Translations under genes and position numbers: made by a program
In this document: positions 19,491 to 30,371 of the stretch, piece by piece
Position numbering within the stretch: the first letter of the stretch is position 1
Layout of the letters: each line of letters starts with the position of its first letter
Assembly: GCA_020725425.1 (NCBI GenBank)
Contig: DYFA01000061.1
Span: 1-64,000 of the forward strand
Reading direction: 5' to 3'
Source of the DNA: Aneurinibacillus sp.
GTDB lineage: Bacteria; Bacillota; UBA5301; DYFA01
DNA length: 64,000 bases
Notes under the pieces: generated by a model
What the model saw: only the letters and a program-made list of their open reading frames with translations
Told to the model about the DNA's origin: nothing
Database searches by the model: none

Positions 19491-19637
19491 ATGGGAGATG
19501 CTGCGGCCAGCTACGGTCCCGGCTACTACGGGGGGCTCTTCGGCCCCGGCGGTGTCGGGTTCTGGGTCTTCCTGCTGATCCTGGCTCTACTCGGCATTTC
19601 CTGGGCCCAGGGCGGCTGGTGGGGCACCGGCGCGTAG
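19491..19637 (+). CDS. YjcZ-like hydrophobic mini-protein (paralogue 3)
   Basis: A 48-residue member of the same family as 14846 and 15029, with an extended Gly/Tyr-rich N-terminus (YGPGYYGGLFGPGG) and the FWVFLLILALLGISWAQGG helix. ATG 19491 follows AAAGGAGG at an ideal distance. It has its own terminator, and lies between gyrB and gyrA but on the other strand, so it has its own promoter and probably its own timing. Confidence 0.82.
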   Translation: MGDAAASYGPGYYGGLFGPGGVGFWVFLLILALLGISWAQGGWWGTGA

Positions 19638-19668
19638 ACCACCCGACAATAGCCTGACCTGCAGGAGC

Positions 19669-19697
19669 GAGGCCCGGGGAGGCGCTCCCCGGGCCTC
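19669..19697 (+). terminator. Terminator after mini-protein paralogue 3
   Basis: A perfect 12-bp stem (GAGGCCCGGGGA, 19669-19680, with 19686-19697) and a 5-base loop, 31 bp after the stop codon. There is no T run. Confidence 0.7.
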
Positions 19698-19860
19698 AAC
19701 CAGTCCTCGACGTAGTCTTCGCCATCCGCCCCCCATCGCCTGCGTCTAAGTCACACTCCCCCCTTTCTCCCAGGGCACCGCCTTACCCCAGAGAATACGG
19801 CTATCAAGGGAAGGGGTTATCCGTTCCCGACCGCAAGCACGAGAAAGGAGGGTCCGGACA

Positions 19861-19998
19861 GTGTCTGATGGAGCGTGGGCCTATGCCAGGTGCGGCCTTT
19901 TTGGTCCAGGGGGCGTCGGCTTCTGGGTGTTCCTGCTGATCCTGGCGCTGCTCGGCATCGCCTGGGCGCAGGGTGGATTCTCGGGAGGCGCCTACTAG
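19861..19998 (+). CDS. YjcZ-like hydrophobic mini-protein (paralogue 4)
   Basis: A 45-residue paralogue starting with GTG at 19861 behind AAAGGAGG. It contains one Cys before the helix FWVFLLILALLGIAWAQGG and a FSGGAY tail. As with paralogue 3, it is monocistronic and ends at a strong hairpin. Confidence 0.8.
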   Translation: MSDGAWAYARCGLFGPGGVGFWVFLLILALLGIAWAQGGFSGGAY

Positions 19999-20031
19999 CC
20001 ATTCATCCCTCCCTGGCCGATTAAGCACGGA

Positions 20032-20061
20032 GCTGACCCGGGACGAGCTTCCCGGGTCAGC
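20032..20061 (+). terminator. Terminator between mini-protein 4 and gyrB
   Basis: A perfect 12-bp stem (GCTGACCCGGGA, 20032-20043, with 20050-20061) and a 6-base loop. It sits between convergent stop codons and may act in both directions. Confidence 0.7.
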
Positions 20062-20096
20062 CCTTCTTCGCGCCTCTCTCACCCGTGGCGCTTCTC

Positions 20097-23551
<3,455 letters not shown>

Positions 23552-23554
23552 CGG

Positions 23555-23773
23555 TTACTCCTCTCCCGCGGTTACGGTGAACCGCCGGCCGACCGCCTCC
23601 ACCACGTCCCCGGGGTAGAGCTTTCTTCCCCGCCGCCGCTCGACCTCTCCATTGACCAGCACCTGCCCGCCGGCGATGAGCGCCTTGGCCTCGCCGCCGG
23701 TTCCGGCCAGGTCCGCCCACTTCAGGAACTGGTCCAGGGCGATGTACGGCGTGTGGATGGGTATGTCACCCAT
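23555..23773 (-). CDS. yaaA: S4-domain RNA-binding protein YaaA
   Basis: A 72-residue S4-like domain protein: ALDQFLKWADLAGTGGEAKALIAGGQVLVNGEVERRRGRKLYPGDVVE. It occupies the conserved yaaA position between dnaN and recF and is co-transcribed with both. B. subtilis YaaA has been linked to 50S ribosome assembly. Confidence 0.92.
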   Translation of the reverse strand: MGDIPIHTPYIALDQFLKWADLAGTGGEAKALIAGGQVLVNGEVERRRGRKLYPGDVVEAVGRRFTVTAGEE

Positions 23774-23782
23774 CTGCCTCAG

Positions 23783-24895
23783 CTACCTCAGCATGACCGG
23801 CATCACCACGTAGACGTACTGTCCCCCGTCGCCGTCGAGCGGCCGGATGACCCCCGGGCTGTGGCGGCCGGTCAACTCCACGGTCACCCGCTCAGAATCG
23901 AGGACCCGCAGCACGTCGATGAGGAAGCGGGTGTTGAAGGCGATCTCGCAGTCGTCCCCGGTGATGGTCGCGGAGAGGCGCTCCTCCGACTGGCCGACCT
24001 CCGGGACATAGGCCGAAAGCCCCACCGACTCGCCGCCGATGTTGGCCTTCACGATGCTCGGCCCGTCCCTGGCCAGGAGCGCCGCCCTCTCCGCCGCTCC
24101 GAGGAAGGCTTCCCGGTCCAGCTCCACCTTGGTCTTGAACGACCGCGGGATAACCTGCTGGTAGCTGGGGAACTGCCCCTCGATCAGCCGGGAGATGAAG
24201 CGGATCTCCGGCAGGCTGAAGACCACGTGGTTGCCGCTCAGGGTGACCCGCACCGGCGTCTCCCCTCCCGGCTCCAGAAGGCGCGACAGCTCCGCCAGAC
24301 ACTTCGTGGGGATAATCACCTGCGCCTGCTGCACCTGGTTGGCCGAGGTCACCTCCGCCAGGGCGAGGCGCGAGGTGTCGGTGGCGACCAGTCTCACCTG
24401 CTCCCCGGTGACCTCCCACAGCACGCCGGTGAGGAACGGCCGCGTCTCGTCGGCGGCCACGGCGAACGACGTCTCCCGGATCATCCGCCGCAGGGTGCGC
24501 TGGTCGACGTCCCACATCTTCTCGCCGTCGGTCTCGGGCAGGGTGGGAAAATCAGCCGGCGCCATGGCGTGGAGGGTGTAGCGCGCCGTCCCGCTGCGGA
24601 TCTCCACCTGTCCCCGCGCTGCGTCCACCCGGAAGTCGATCGCCAGCTCCGGCAGCTTGCGCACGATATCAGTCAGGAAGCGGGCCTCCAGCACCGTGCT
24701 GCCCGCCTCGCCCACTTGCACCGGAATGAAACACTCGATACCCAACTCCAGGTCGGTGGCGACCAGCCTCAGCCGGTCCTGCGCCGTTTCGAGCAGGATG
24801 CCGGACAGAATGGGCAGGGTGGTTTTCCCCGGGACGGCGCGCTGCACAATCTGCAGCCCCTGGAGGAAGGTCTCCCGCGGGCAAGTGAACTTCAT
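23783..24895 (-). CDS. dnaN: DNA polymerase III beta clamp
   Basis: A 370-residue sliding clamp that begins MKFTCPRETFLQGLQIVQRAV and ends YVVMPVMLR, both canonical. It gives processivity to the replicase and docks many replication and repair proteins. The start codon has no adjacent Shine-Dalgarno sequence; a perfect palindrome separates ATG from the nearest GGTGAGGG. Confidence 0.97.
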   Translation of the reverse strand: MKFTCPRETFLQGLQIVQRAVPGKTTLPILSGILLETAQDRLRLVATDLELGIECFIPVQVGEAGSTVLEARFLTDIVRKLPELAIDFRVDAARGQVEIRSGTARYTLHAMAPADFPTLPETDGEKMWDVDQRTLRRMIRETSFAVAADETRPFLTGVLWEVTGEQVRLVATDTSRLALAEVTSANQVQQAQVIIPTKCLAELSRLLEPGGETPVRVTLSGNHVVFSLPEIRFISRLIEGQFPSYQQVIPRSFKTKVELDREAFLGAAERAALLARDGPSIVKANIGGESVGLSAYVPEVGQSEERLSATITGDDCEIAFNTRFLIDVLRVLDSERVTVELTGRHSPGVIRPLDGDGGQYVYVVMPVMLR

Positions 24896-24902
24896 CTTGC
24901 GC

Positions 24903-24927
24903 GGCCTGTTCCCGACGGGAACAGGCC
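24903..24927 (-). promoter_or_regulatory. Perfect 25-bp palindrome in the dnaN leader
   Basis: GGCCTGTTCCCG and its complement meet around one central base, seven bases before the dnaN ATG. On the transcript the only good Shine-Dalgarno candidate, GGTGAGGG, lies just 5' of the hairpin. The structure could bring the site next to the start codon, or the DNA could be an operator. It is not a Gram-positive LexA box, which has GAAC first and GTTC second. Confidence 0.65.
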
Positions 24928-24990
24928 CTCACCCCTTTCGCGTAGTGTTGACTTATGATCTAAGTAACGAGAGAAAGTACAAGTTGTAAT

Positions 24991-25030
24991 AGGACCCTCC
25001 GGATAAGTGGATAACCCAGCGGAGGGTCCT
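24991..25030. repeat. 11-bp inverted repeat enclosing DnaA-box-like sites
   Basis: AGGACCCTCCG (24991-25001) and its complement (25020-25030) flank an 18-base loop that holds a box-like GTGGATAA (25007-25014). It could be the dnaA terminator or a structural origin element. Confidence 0.65.
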
Positions 25031-25209
25031 GCCGGAGCAGCCGCCACCCTGTGGACAGAACTGGGAAAGGAACGCCTGTCCATCCCCAGAATCCCCGGCC
25101 TTCCCCCTGCCGCGCCGGTCATCCCCAGCGCCGTCTTCTTATCCCCACCCTATCCCCAGCGCGTCCCCAGGCAGGGGAGCGGTTGTCCGGAGTCTTACCC
25201 ACAGCACGG

Positions 25210-26559
25210 CTATCCCTCCTGCAGGCGCTGGATGATAGTAGAGAGACACTGCTGCAGCGCCGGGTCCTCCCGGCTGGTCTCTTGAATCTTCTCATAGGCG
25301 TGGATCACGGTGGTGTGATCGCGCCCGCCGAAGGCTTCGCCGATCCTCGGCAGAGAGAGGTCGGTCAGCTCCCGGGCCAGAAACATGGCCACCTGCCGCG
25401 GGAAGGCCACGGTGCGCGTCCGGCGCCGGGCCTTCATGTCGTCCAAGGAGAGGCCGAAGTACTCCGCCACGACGTCCTGGATCCGCTCGACGGTGATCGG
25501 CTTCTGCTTGGTCGAGGGAACGATGTCGCGCAAGGCTTCGGTCGCCAGCTCCAAGGTGACCGGCTGGGCAGTCAGCGAGGCGTAGGCGATCAGCCGGATG
25601 AGCGCCCCTTCAAGCTCCCGGATGTTGGAGTGGATCTGCTTGGCCAGGTACAGCATAACCTCGTGAGGCAAGTCGAGGTGCTCCGACTCGGCCTTCTTCC
25701 GCAGGATGGCTATCCGCGTCTCCAGGTCCGGCGCCTGGATGTCGGTGATCAAGCCGCACTCGAAGCGGGAGCGGAGCCGGTCCTCAAGGGTCGGGATCTC
25801 CCGGGGAGGCCGGTCGCTGGAGAGGACGATCTGCTTTTGCGCCTCATAAAGAGTGTTGAAGGTGTGGAAGAACTCCTCCTGCGTCCGCTCCTTACCGGCC
25901 AGGAACTGGATGTCGTCCACCAGCAGCACGTCGATGTTCCGGTACTTGTTGCGGAACTCCACCGTCCGGTCGTCCCGGATCGCGTTGATGAGGTCGTTGG
26001 TGAACTTCTCCGAGGTGACGTAAACGACCTTCGAGAAGGGGTGGAGCGCCTGGACGTAGTGGCCGATGGCGTGCATCAGGTGGGTCTTCCCGAGTCCCAC
26101 CCCGCCGTACACGAACAAGGGGTTGTAGGCCTTGGCCGGCGCCTCGGAGACTGCCAGCGCCGCGGCATGGGCGAAGCGGTTGGAGTTCCCGACGACAAAG
26201 GTGTCAAAGGTGTACTTCGGGTTCAAGGGCGTCACCGGCTCGGGGCGGCGGAAGGGCTCATCGGCCGCCGGCCGGGGAGCGGGCGCGGCCGCTCCGCCTG
26301 CCGGCGCGGCGTCGGGCAGGACGAACTCGACCGTCCACTCCTCCCCCACCACGGTCGTCAGCGACCGCTCGACCAGCGAAAGGTAACGGCTCTGCAGCCA
26401 TTCCCGGACCATGTCGTTGGGAACGGCGACCAGGAGCGTGGCGCCGCGCAGAGCCACCGGGCGCGTCTCCGAGAACCACGTGTCGAAACTCGGGCGGGCC
26501 ACCTGAGTCGCGAGGAGATCCAGCGTCTGCTGCCAGATCTTGCCGAGTTGTTCCCCCAA
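25210..26559 (-). CDS. dnaA: Chromosomal replication initiator DnaA
   Basis: A 449-residue DnaA. Domain I covers about 1-85, a Pro/Ala-rich linker follows, then the AAA+ domain with Walker [10 protein letters not shown] and Walker [14 protein letters not shown]. Domain IV has the signature [15 protein letters not shown] near the C-terminus. It starts with TTG at 26559 behind GGGAGG at seven bases; the rare start may limit DnaA amount. It lies between the two DnaA-box clusters. Confidence 0.97.
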   Translation of the reverse strand: MGEQLGKIWQQTLDLLATQVARPSFDTWFSETRPVALRGATLLVAVPNDMVREWLQSRYLSLVERSLTTVVGEEWTVEFVLPDAAPAGGAAAPAPRPAADEPFRRPEPVTPLNPKYTFDTFVVGNSNRFAHAAALAVSEAPAKAYNPLFVYGGVGLGKTHLMHAIGHYVQALHPFSKVVYVTSEKFTNDLINAIRDDRTVEFRNKYRNIDVLLVDDIQFLAGKERTQEEFFHTFNTLYEAQKQIVLSSDRPPREIPTLEDRLRSRFECGLITDIQAPDLETRIAILRKKAESEHLDLPHEVMLYLAKQIHSNIRELEGALIRLIAYASLTAQPVTLELATEALRDIVPSTKQKPITVERIQDVVAEYFGLSLDDMKARRRTRTVAFPRQVAMFLARELTDLSLPRIGEAFGGRDHTTVIHAYEKIQETSREDPALQQCLSTIIQRLQEG

Positions 26560-26580
26560 GGGTCACCCTCCCACCGAGGC

Positions 26581-27612
26581 TTATCGCTTGGTCAGGGTCG
26601 CCAGCAAGTCCTCGCCCCGGGAGGAGAGCCGTCGTTTCCCTCCGGGCAGAGCTTCGAGGAGACCGGAGCGCTCCAACGCCACCAGCTCGCGGTAGGCTGA
26701 CGCCAGGCTCAGGCCGGCGGCCGACGCAGCGGCGCTCGGCCCCACCTCGGGGAGCTCGGTGAAGAGCCGAAGCAGCCGCTCCTGGCGGGGAGTAAGCGCC
26801 TGCCCGGCCCCCCCTGCCGAGGGTCCGGCCGGTCTGCTCTTAACTCGGGACTTCAGCCGCTGCTGGCCTTTCGTATATTCACCCTTGAGGGAGGGAGTTC
26901 CTTCCGGCGCAGCGGAATGAGCATCGGCTCCCCCGGCAGCCGTCTTCTCGCCGGCGGGGTTGTTGTCGGGCCGCTCCGCCGAGACCGGAACAAGCGCGGG
27001 CGCCGCCGGCACCCGGGTTTCGTCGCAGATCACGTGGCGCTGCGGGACAAGCAGCGAAACCACGGTCCCTCCGCCCAGATTGTCCTCGAGGCGGAGAGAG
27101 CCGCCGATCGCCCGGAGGCTTTCCTGAGCGACGGTGAGGCCCGAGCCGACGCCCCGAATGTAGCGGCGCAACACCCGAGAGGCGGTGGTGAAGCCGGGGC
27201 GCAGGGCGCTCTCCTTGTCGGGAATGCCCGGGCCATGATCCGACACGATCACGCTCCCGTCCGGCAGGACGCTGACGACCACGTCCCGGAAAGAGGCGTG
27301 GAGCAGGTTCTCGATGATCTCCCGCAGGGCCAGGAGCGGTATAACGCCTCCTCGTTCCTGGCTGGCGTGGAGCGTTTTCTTACACACGTCGTCGATCAGG
27401 GACAGGCAGTCGTCGGCCGCTAGGGCCACCACCTGGGGCACGTCGTTATGGGTTTCGTAGAGAGCCAATCGCGCCTCATAGGGCCCGGAAGGCGACCTCT
27501 CCGGAGGATCTCCCGCAGGCGGTCGCCGGGCGAGGAGCGTGCGCCACCAACCGAACAAAGCTTCCACCCCCCTCCGTGGGTTGAAAAGCGGCCAAGGATC
27601 CAGACCCGGCAC
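26581..27612 (-). CDS. GHKL ATPase with C-terminal helix-turn-helix, upstream of dnaA
   Basis: A 343-residue protein. A HATPase_c domain occupies about residues 85-190: N-box EIIENLLHASF, G1 DHGPGIPD, G2 RGVGSGLTVA and a final GGGTVVSLLVP. There is no HisKA or phospho-acceptor histidine, so it is not a normal sensor kinase. A disordered linker (200-265) leads to a winged-helix-like end (LTPRQERLLRLFTELPEVGPSAAASAAGLSLASAYRELVALERSGLLE). It lies 21 bp upstream of dnaA on the same strand and next to the origin boxes, so co-expression with DnaA is likely. Role unknown; anti-sigma/SpoIIAB-like kinase or replication control are possibilities. Confidence 0.82.
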   Translation of the reverse strand: MPGLDPWPLFNPRRGVEALFGWWRTLLARRPPAGDPPERSPSGPYEARLALYETHNDVPQVVALAADDCLSLIDDVCKKTLHASQERGGVIPLLALREIIENLLHASFRDVVVSVLPDGSVIVSDHGPGIPDKESALRPGFTTASRVLRRYIRGVGSGLTVAQESLRAIGGSLRLEDNLGGGTVVSLLVPQRHVICDETRVPAAPALVPVSAERPDNNPAGEKTAAGGADAHSAAPEGTPSLKGEYTKGQQRLKSRVKSRPAGPSAGGAGQALTPRQERLLRLFTELPEVGPSAAASAAGLSLASAYRELVALERSGLLEALPGGKRRLSSRGEDLLATLTKR

Positions 27613-27923
27613 TTATCCCCAAGGGCTGAGGCTGACCGGAGGTCGGTTTCCGCTCCGGCGCGGGTTCGGCTGTGGAAGAACCTCTGGGAGGAGCAGGCGG
27701 TTTTCGGGAAGAGACCGCGGCGCCACTATCCACAGAGTTATCCACAGATTGTGTATAAGGGCCAGGGGGCCGCGTTTCGGAGAAGTCCACTTTTCACTAT
27801 AGCAGCAAGGCTTTTCGGGGACAAGGTTTGAAAAGGGCCGTTTGGATTCTTTTTCTTGACAGGAAGAAAGGGTATTGTCTATAATCTTCGTGTTATTCTT
27901 CGTAGGAGGAGCGGGTGGCGAGG
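27613..27923. other. oriC part 2: DnaA boxes and divergent promoter region
   Basis: No gene. Three DnaA boxes are spaced 12 bp apart: CTATCCACA 27726-27734, TTATCCACA 27738-27746 (perfect) and TGTGTATAA 27750-27758 (perfect, reverse). TTATCCCCA lies at 27613-27621. The following 100 bp is the most A/T-rich part of the region (around TTTTCACTATAG and the TTGGATTCTTTTTCTT tract) and is the likely unwinding element. Confidence 0.8.
27856..27885 (+). promoter_or_regulatory. Consensus SigA promoter of rpmH
   Basis: TTGACA (27856-27861), 18-base spacer, TATAAT (27880-27885): both hexamers are perfect. It is 39 bp from the rpmH start and points right, away from oriC. Confidence 0.9.
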
Positions 27924-28058
27924 ATGAAGCGCACGTACCAGCCGAATCGACTGCACCGGCAGAAGACACACGGCTTTCGCAAGCGGATGTCCACCCGGGC
28001 CGGAGTCGCGATTCTCCGGCGCCGGAGGGCGAAGGGGCGCAAGGCGCTGTCTGCCTAG
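27924..28058 (+). CDS. rpmH: 50S ribosomal protein L34
   Basis: A 44-residue, highly basic protein: [20 protein letters not shown]... ending [13 protein letters not shown], the full L34 family pattern. ATG 27924 has AGGAGG 15 bp upstream and GCGAGG immediately before it. First gene of the rightward operon, directly behind a consensus promoter. Confidence 0.97.
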   Translation: MKRTYQPNRLHRQKTHGFRKRMSTRAGVAILRRRRAKGRKALSA

Positions 28059-28076
28059 AAGTGACGGGCCGAGGGG

Positions 28077-28102
28077 AGAGGTTCCAGAGGGACCTCTTTT
28101 TT
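28077..28102 (+). terminator. Terminator/attenuator between rpmH and rnpA
   Basis: AGAGGTTCC (28077-28085) pairs with GGGACCTCT (28089-28097, one G-U pair) and is followed by a T run to 28102. rnpA begins 20 bp later with no separate promoter seen, so this probably lets only part of transcription pass. Confidence 0.75.
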
Positions 28103-28122
28103 CTTCAGCGTGGAGAAAGAAT

Positions 28123-28551
28123 ATGACGAAGGCGGTTCGCGGGGAAAAGCTAGCCGGAGTGGAGCGACTCCGCCGGGAGGGCGACTTTCGGGAGGTCTAC
28201 CGGGGGGCCCGGAGCGTGGCCGACCGCTGGCTGGTCCTGTACGCCAGGCGGAACGGTCTGCCCACTTCGCGCGCCGGGTTCGCCGTGGGGCGGAGGATCG
28301 GCAAGGCGGTCGTGCGCAACCGGCTCCGGCGGCGATTGCGGGAGGCGGTTCGCCTCCAGGCGCCGGCCTTGCCGGGTGGCTGGGACTGGATCTTTGTGGC
28401 GCGGGCGCCGGCGCGGGGCGCCAGCGTCGGCGAGCTGGGAGCGAGTGTACGCAACCTGATCGAGCGGGCGGCGGGCCACCGGCCGGGGACGGGAGCCGGC
28501 GGGCGGGAGAAGTCCGGAGGAAAGTATGACGGGCGGGGAGAAAATAAGTAG
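28123..28551 (+). CDS. rnpA: Ribonuclease P protein component
   Basis: A 142-residue basic protein with the RnpA signature [28 protein letters not shown]. It assists RNase P RNA in 5'-end maturation of tRNA. The C-terminal 25 residues are a low-complexity Gly/Arg tail overlapping yidD by 26 bp. Confidence 0.96.
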   Translation: MTKAVRGEKLAGVERLRREGDFREVYRGARSVADRWLVLYARRNGLPTSRAGFAVGRRIGKAVVRNRLRRRLREAVRLQAPALPGGWDWIFVARAPARGASVGELGASVRNLIERAAGHRPGTGAGGREKSGGKYDGRGENK

Positions 28552-28807
28552 AGCCCTGGCGGCCTTTGCCATCGGGGCCATTCGGGTGTACCAGAACACG
28601 CTCTCCCGTGTTCTGCCGCGGCACTGCCGGTTTTACCCCACCTGTTCTCAATACGCCGTGGAAGCGATCGCGCGGCACGGGATTTGGCGGGGAGGAAGCC
28701 TTGCGGCACGGCGGATTCTGCGTTGCCATCCGGGCTGCCCGGGGGGCTACGATCCCGTGCCGGAGGCAGAGGGGCGAGCGAAGGGGGAAACGATGTGGGG
28801 CTGTTGA
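28526..28807 (+). CDS. yidD: Membrane protein insertion efficiency factor YidD
   Basis: A 93-residue protein with the family core [33 protein letters not shown]...[18 protein letters not shown]. It overlaps rnpA at its start and yidC at its end, the usual arrangement. Confidence 0.95.
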   Translation: MTGGEKISRALAAFAIGAIRVYQNTLSRVLPRHCRFYPTCSQYAVEAIARHGIWRGGSLAARRILRCHPGCPGGYDPVPEAEGRAKGETMWGC

Positions 28808-29415
28808 CGAAGGGGTTCGTTGAGCTGCTTCAGTTTCTGCACTCCTTTACCGGCAACTACGGGCTGGCCATCATCATCCTGACCACGCTGGTGCAGGTGG
28901 CGCTCTACCCGTTGACCGCCAGCCAGATGAAGGTGGCGGCGGATCTGAAGAGGATCAACCCGAAGCTGAAGGAGATCCAGGAGAAGTACCGCGAGAAACC
29001 GGAAGAACTGCAGCGCCGGTTGATGGAGCTGTACCGGGAGCACAAGGTGAACCCCTTTGGCGGCTGCCTCCCGCTTCTTCTGCAACTCCCGATCATCTGG
29101 GCGCTTTTCTCCACTCTGAATCACTTCCCGTACCGGGGCACGCCGGCCTTTCTCTGGGTGCCGACTCTGGCCAAGCCTGACCCATGGATCCTGCCTGTGT
29201 TGAGTGGCGCGACGACCTACCTCCAGATGGCGATGGGGCCGGTCGATCCATCCCAGCGGGCGATGCTGGTCTTCATGCCGCTGTTCATGGTGTGGGTAAC
29301 CCGGAGCTTTCCGGCCGGGCTGGCCCTCTACTGGGTCGTGGGCAACGTGGTGCGGATCATCCAGCAGTGGTTCATGAATCGGCAACTGGAACGCGCGGAG
29401 AGGGGCGTACAGTAA
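28795..29415 (+). CDS. yidC: Membrane protein insertase YidC/SpoIIIJ
   Basis: A 206-residue YidC1-type insertase. The hydrophobic start [21 protein letters not shown] is followed by the positively charged hairpin [48 protein letters not shown]. The GTG at 28795 behind AAGGGGG gives the Gram-positive form. No lipobox Cys is seen near the N-terminus, unlike B. subtilis SpoIIIJ. In spore-formers SpoIIIJ also serves engulfment signalling. Confidence 0.94.
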   Translation: MGLLTKGFVELLQFLHSFTGNYGLAIIILTTLVQVALYPLTASQMKVAADLKRINPKLKEIQEKYREKPEELQRRLMELYREHKVNPFGGCLPLLLQLPIIWALFSTLNHFPYRGTPAFLWVPTLAKPDPWILPVLSGATTYLQMAMGPVDPSQRAMLVFMPLFMVWVTRSFPAGLALYWVVGNVVRIIQQWFMNRQLERAERGVQ

Positions 29416-30261
29416 GTGGACGAGATCACCATCAGCGGGCGCACCGTGGAAGAGGCGATCGAGGCTGGGCTCGACGCCCTCGGCGCCGAGCGGGCGGAGG
29501 TCGAGGTCGAGGTCATCGATGAAGGCGTGAAGGGCATTTTCGGGCTCTTGGGGACGCGGCTGGCCCGGGTCAGGGTGAGGCGGAAGAGAGCCGTCGGGGT
29601 GCTGGAGCCCCGGCGGGCGAGGAGGGGCGAGGCCGGCCCGGCGCGACGGGCCGAGCCGCCCCGGCCGGAGACGGCCAGAATAGAGCCTGGCAGGGTGGAG
29701 CCGGCGAGTGTGGAGCCGGTCAAAGGGGAGCAGGCGCAAGCGCAGCCGGCGGCGGGCCGGACGGCGGTCGCCTACCGCCCGGCCACTCCGGAACAGGTCG
29801 AGCGGGCGAGGACTTTCCTGGAGAACGTCTGCCGCCTGATGGGTGTGGAGGGGGAGATCGCGGTGCGCGAGCTGGACGGGGCGGTGCGACTCTCCATCGA
29901 GGGCGACCAGATGGGGTTGTTGATCGGACGACGGGGGCAGACGCTGGACGCCCTTCAGTATCTGACTGGACTGGTGGCGAACCGGGACGCCAAGATCCCC
30001 TCCCGGTTCGTGGTGGACGTCGAGGGCTACCGGGACCGGCGGGAGACCGCCCTGCGCCGTCTGGCGGAGCAGACGGCGAACAGGGTCAAGGCGCGGGGTC
30101 ACCGGGCGGTGTTGGAGCCCATGAGCCCCCAGGAGCGGCGCGTGATCCACCTGGCGCTCGCCGCTGACCCGGAGGTTTTCACCTACAGCGAAGGGGAGGA
30201 GCCATACCGACGGGTCATCATCGCCCTGCGGGGGGAGACCGGCGGCGGGGACGAGCGGTAG
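29416..30261 (+). CDS. jag: Jag/KhpB RNA-binding protein
   Basis: A 281-residue protein starting immediately after the yidC stop codon. It has the Jag_N domain (VEEAIEAGLDALG...VKGIFGLLGTRLARVRV), a variable Pro/Ala/Glu linker, a KH domain with LIGRRGQTLDALQYLTG, and an R3H domain with HRAVLEPMSPQERRVIHLALAADPEV. KhpB pairs with KhpA to bind RNA and affects cell division and elongation. Confidence 0.95.
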   Translation: MDEITISGRTVEEAIEAGLDALGAERAEVEVEVIDEGVKGIFGLLGTRLARVRVRRKRAVGVLEPRRARRGEAGPARRAEPPRPETARIEPGRVEPASVEPVKGEQAQAQPAAGRTAVAYRPATPEQVERARTFLENVCRLMGVEGEIAVRELDGAVRLSIEGDQMGLLIGRRGQTLDALQYLTGLVANRDAKIPSRFVVDVEGYRDRRETALRRLAEQTANRVKARGHRAVLEPMSPQERRVIHLALAADPEVFTYSEGEEPYRRVIIALRGETGGGDER

Positions 30262-30277
30262 GGGGCGGAGCGACCGC

Positions 30278-30306
30278 GGCCGGGGAGCCAGGGCCCCGGC
30301 CTTTTT
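30278..30306 (+). terminator. Terminator after jag
   Basis: GGCCGGGG (30278-30285) pairs with CCCCGGCC (30294-30301), followed directly by TTTTT (30302-30306). It separates the rpmH-jag operon from the mnmE operon. Confidence 0.85.
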
Positions 30307-30338
30307 CATCCCAGGCCTTTTCAAGCCGGCGACCTTCA

Positions 30339-30371
30339 CTTTTCACGGGCGTGAAAAGCGAGGTGAAAAGT
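30339..30371. repeat. CTTTTCAC/GTGAAAAG repeats in front of mnmE
   Basis: CTTTTCAC (30339-30346) and GTGAAAAG (30351-30358) form an inverted repeat with a 4-base centre. A further copy of GTGAAAAG (30364-30371) overlaps the mnmE start. It looks like an operator or a leader hairpin that could block the start. It is not a parS site. Confidence 0.55.

Larger units (their letters stand above)
24896..25209. other. oriC part 1: dnaA-dnaN intergenic region
   Basis: No gene. It contains several DnaA-box-like 9-mers: TTATCCACT (complement of 25006-25014), TTATCCGGA (complement of 24998-25006), TGTGGACAG 25050-25058, TTATCCCCA 25139-25147, CTATCCCCA 25150-25158 and TTACCCACA 25195-25203. None is a perfect TTATCCACA. 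An 11-bp inverted repeat surrounds the first two. Confidence 0.7.

Noticed and set aside
24903..24927. LexA/SOS box before dnaN
   Set aside because: The order is GTTC...GAAC, the reverse of the Gram-positive SOS box CGAAC-N4-GTTCG.
30339..30358. Second parS site before mnmE
   Set aside because: The arms resemble TTTCAC/GTGAAA but the centre is GGGC instead of the joined CACGTG, so it does not match parS.
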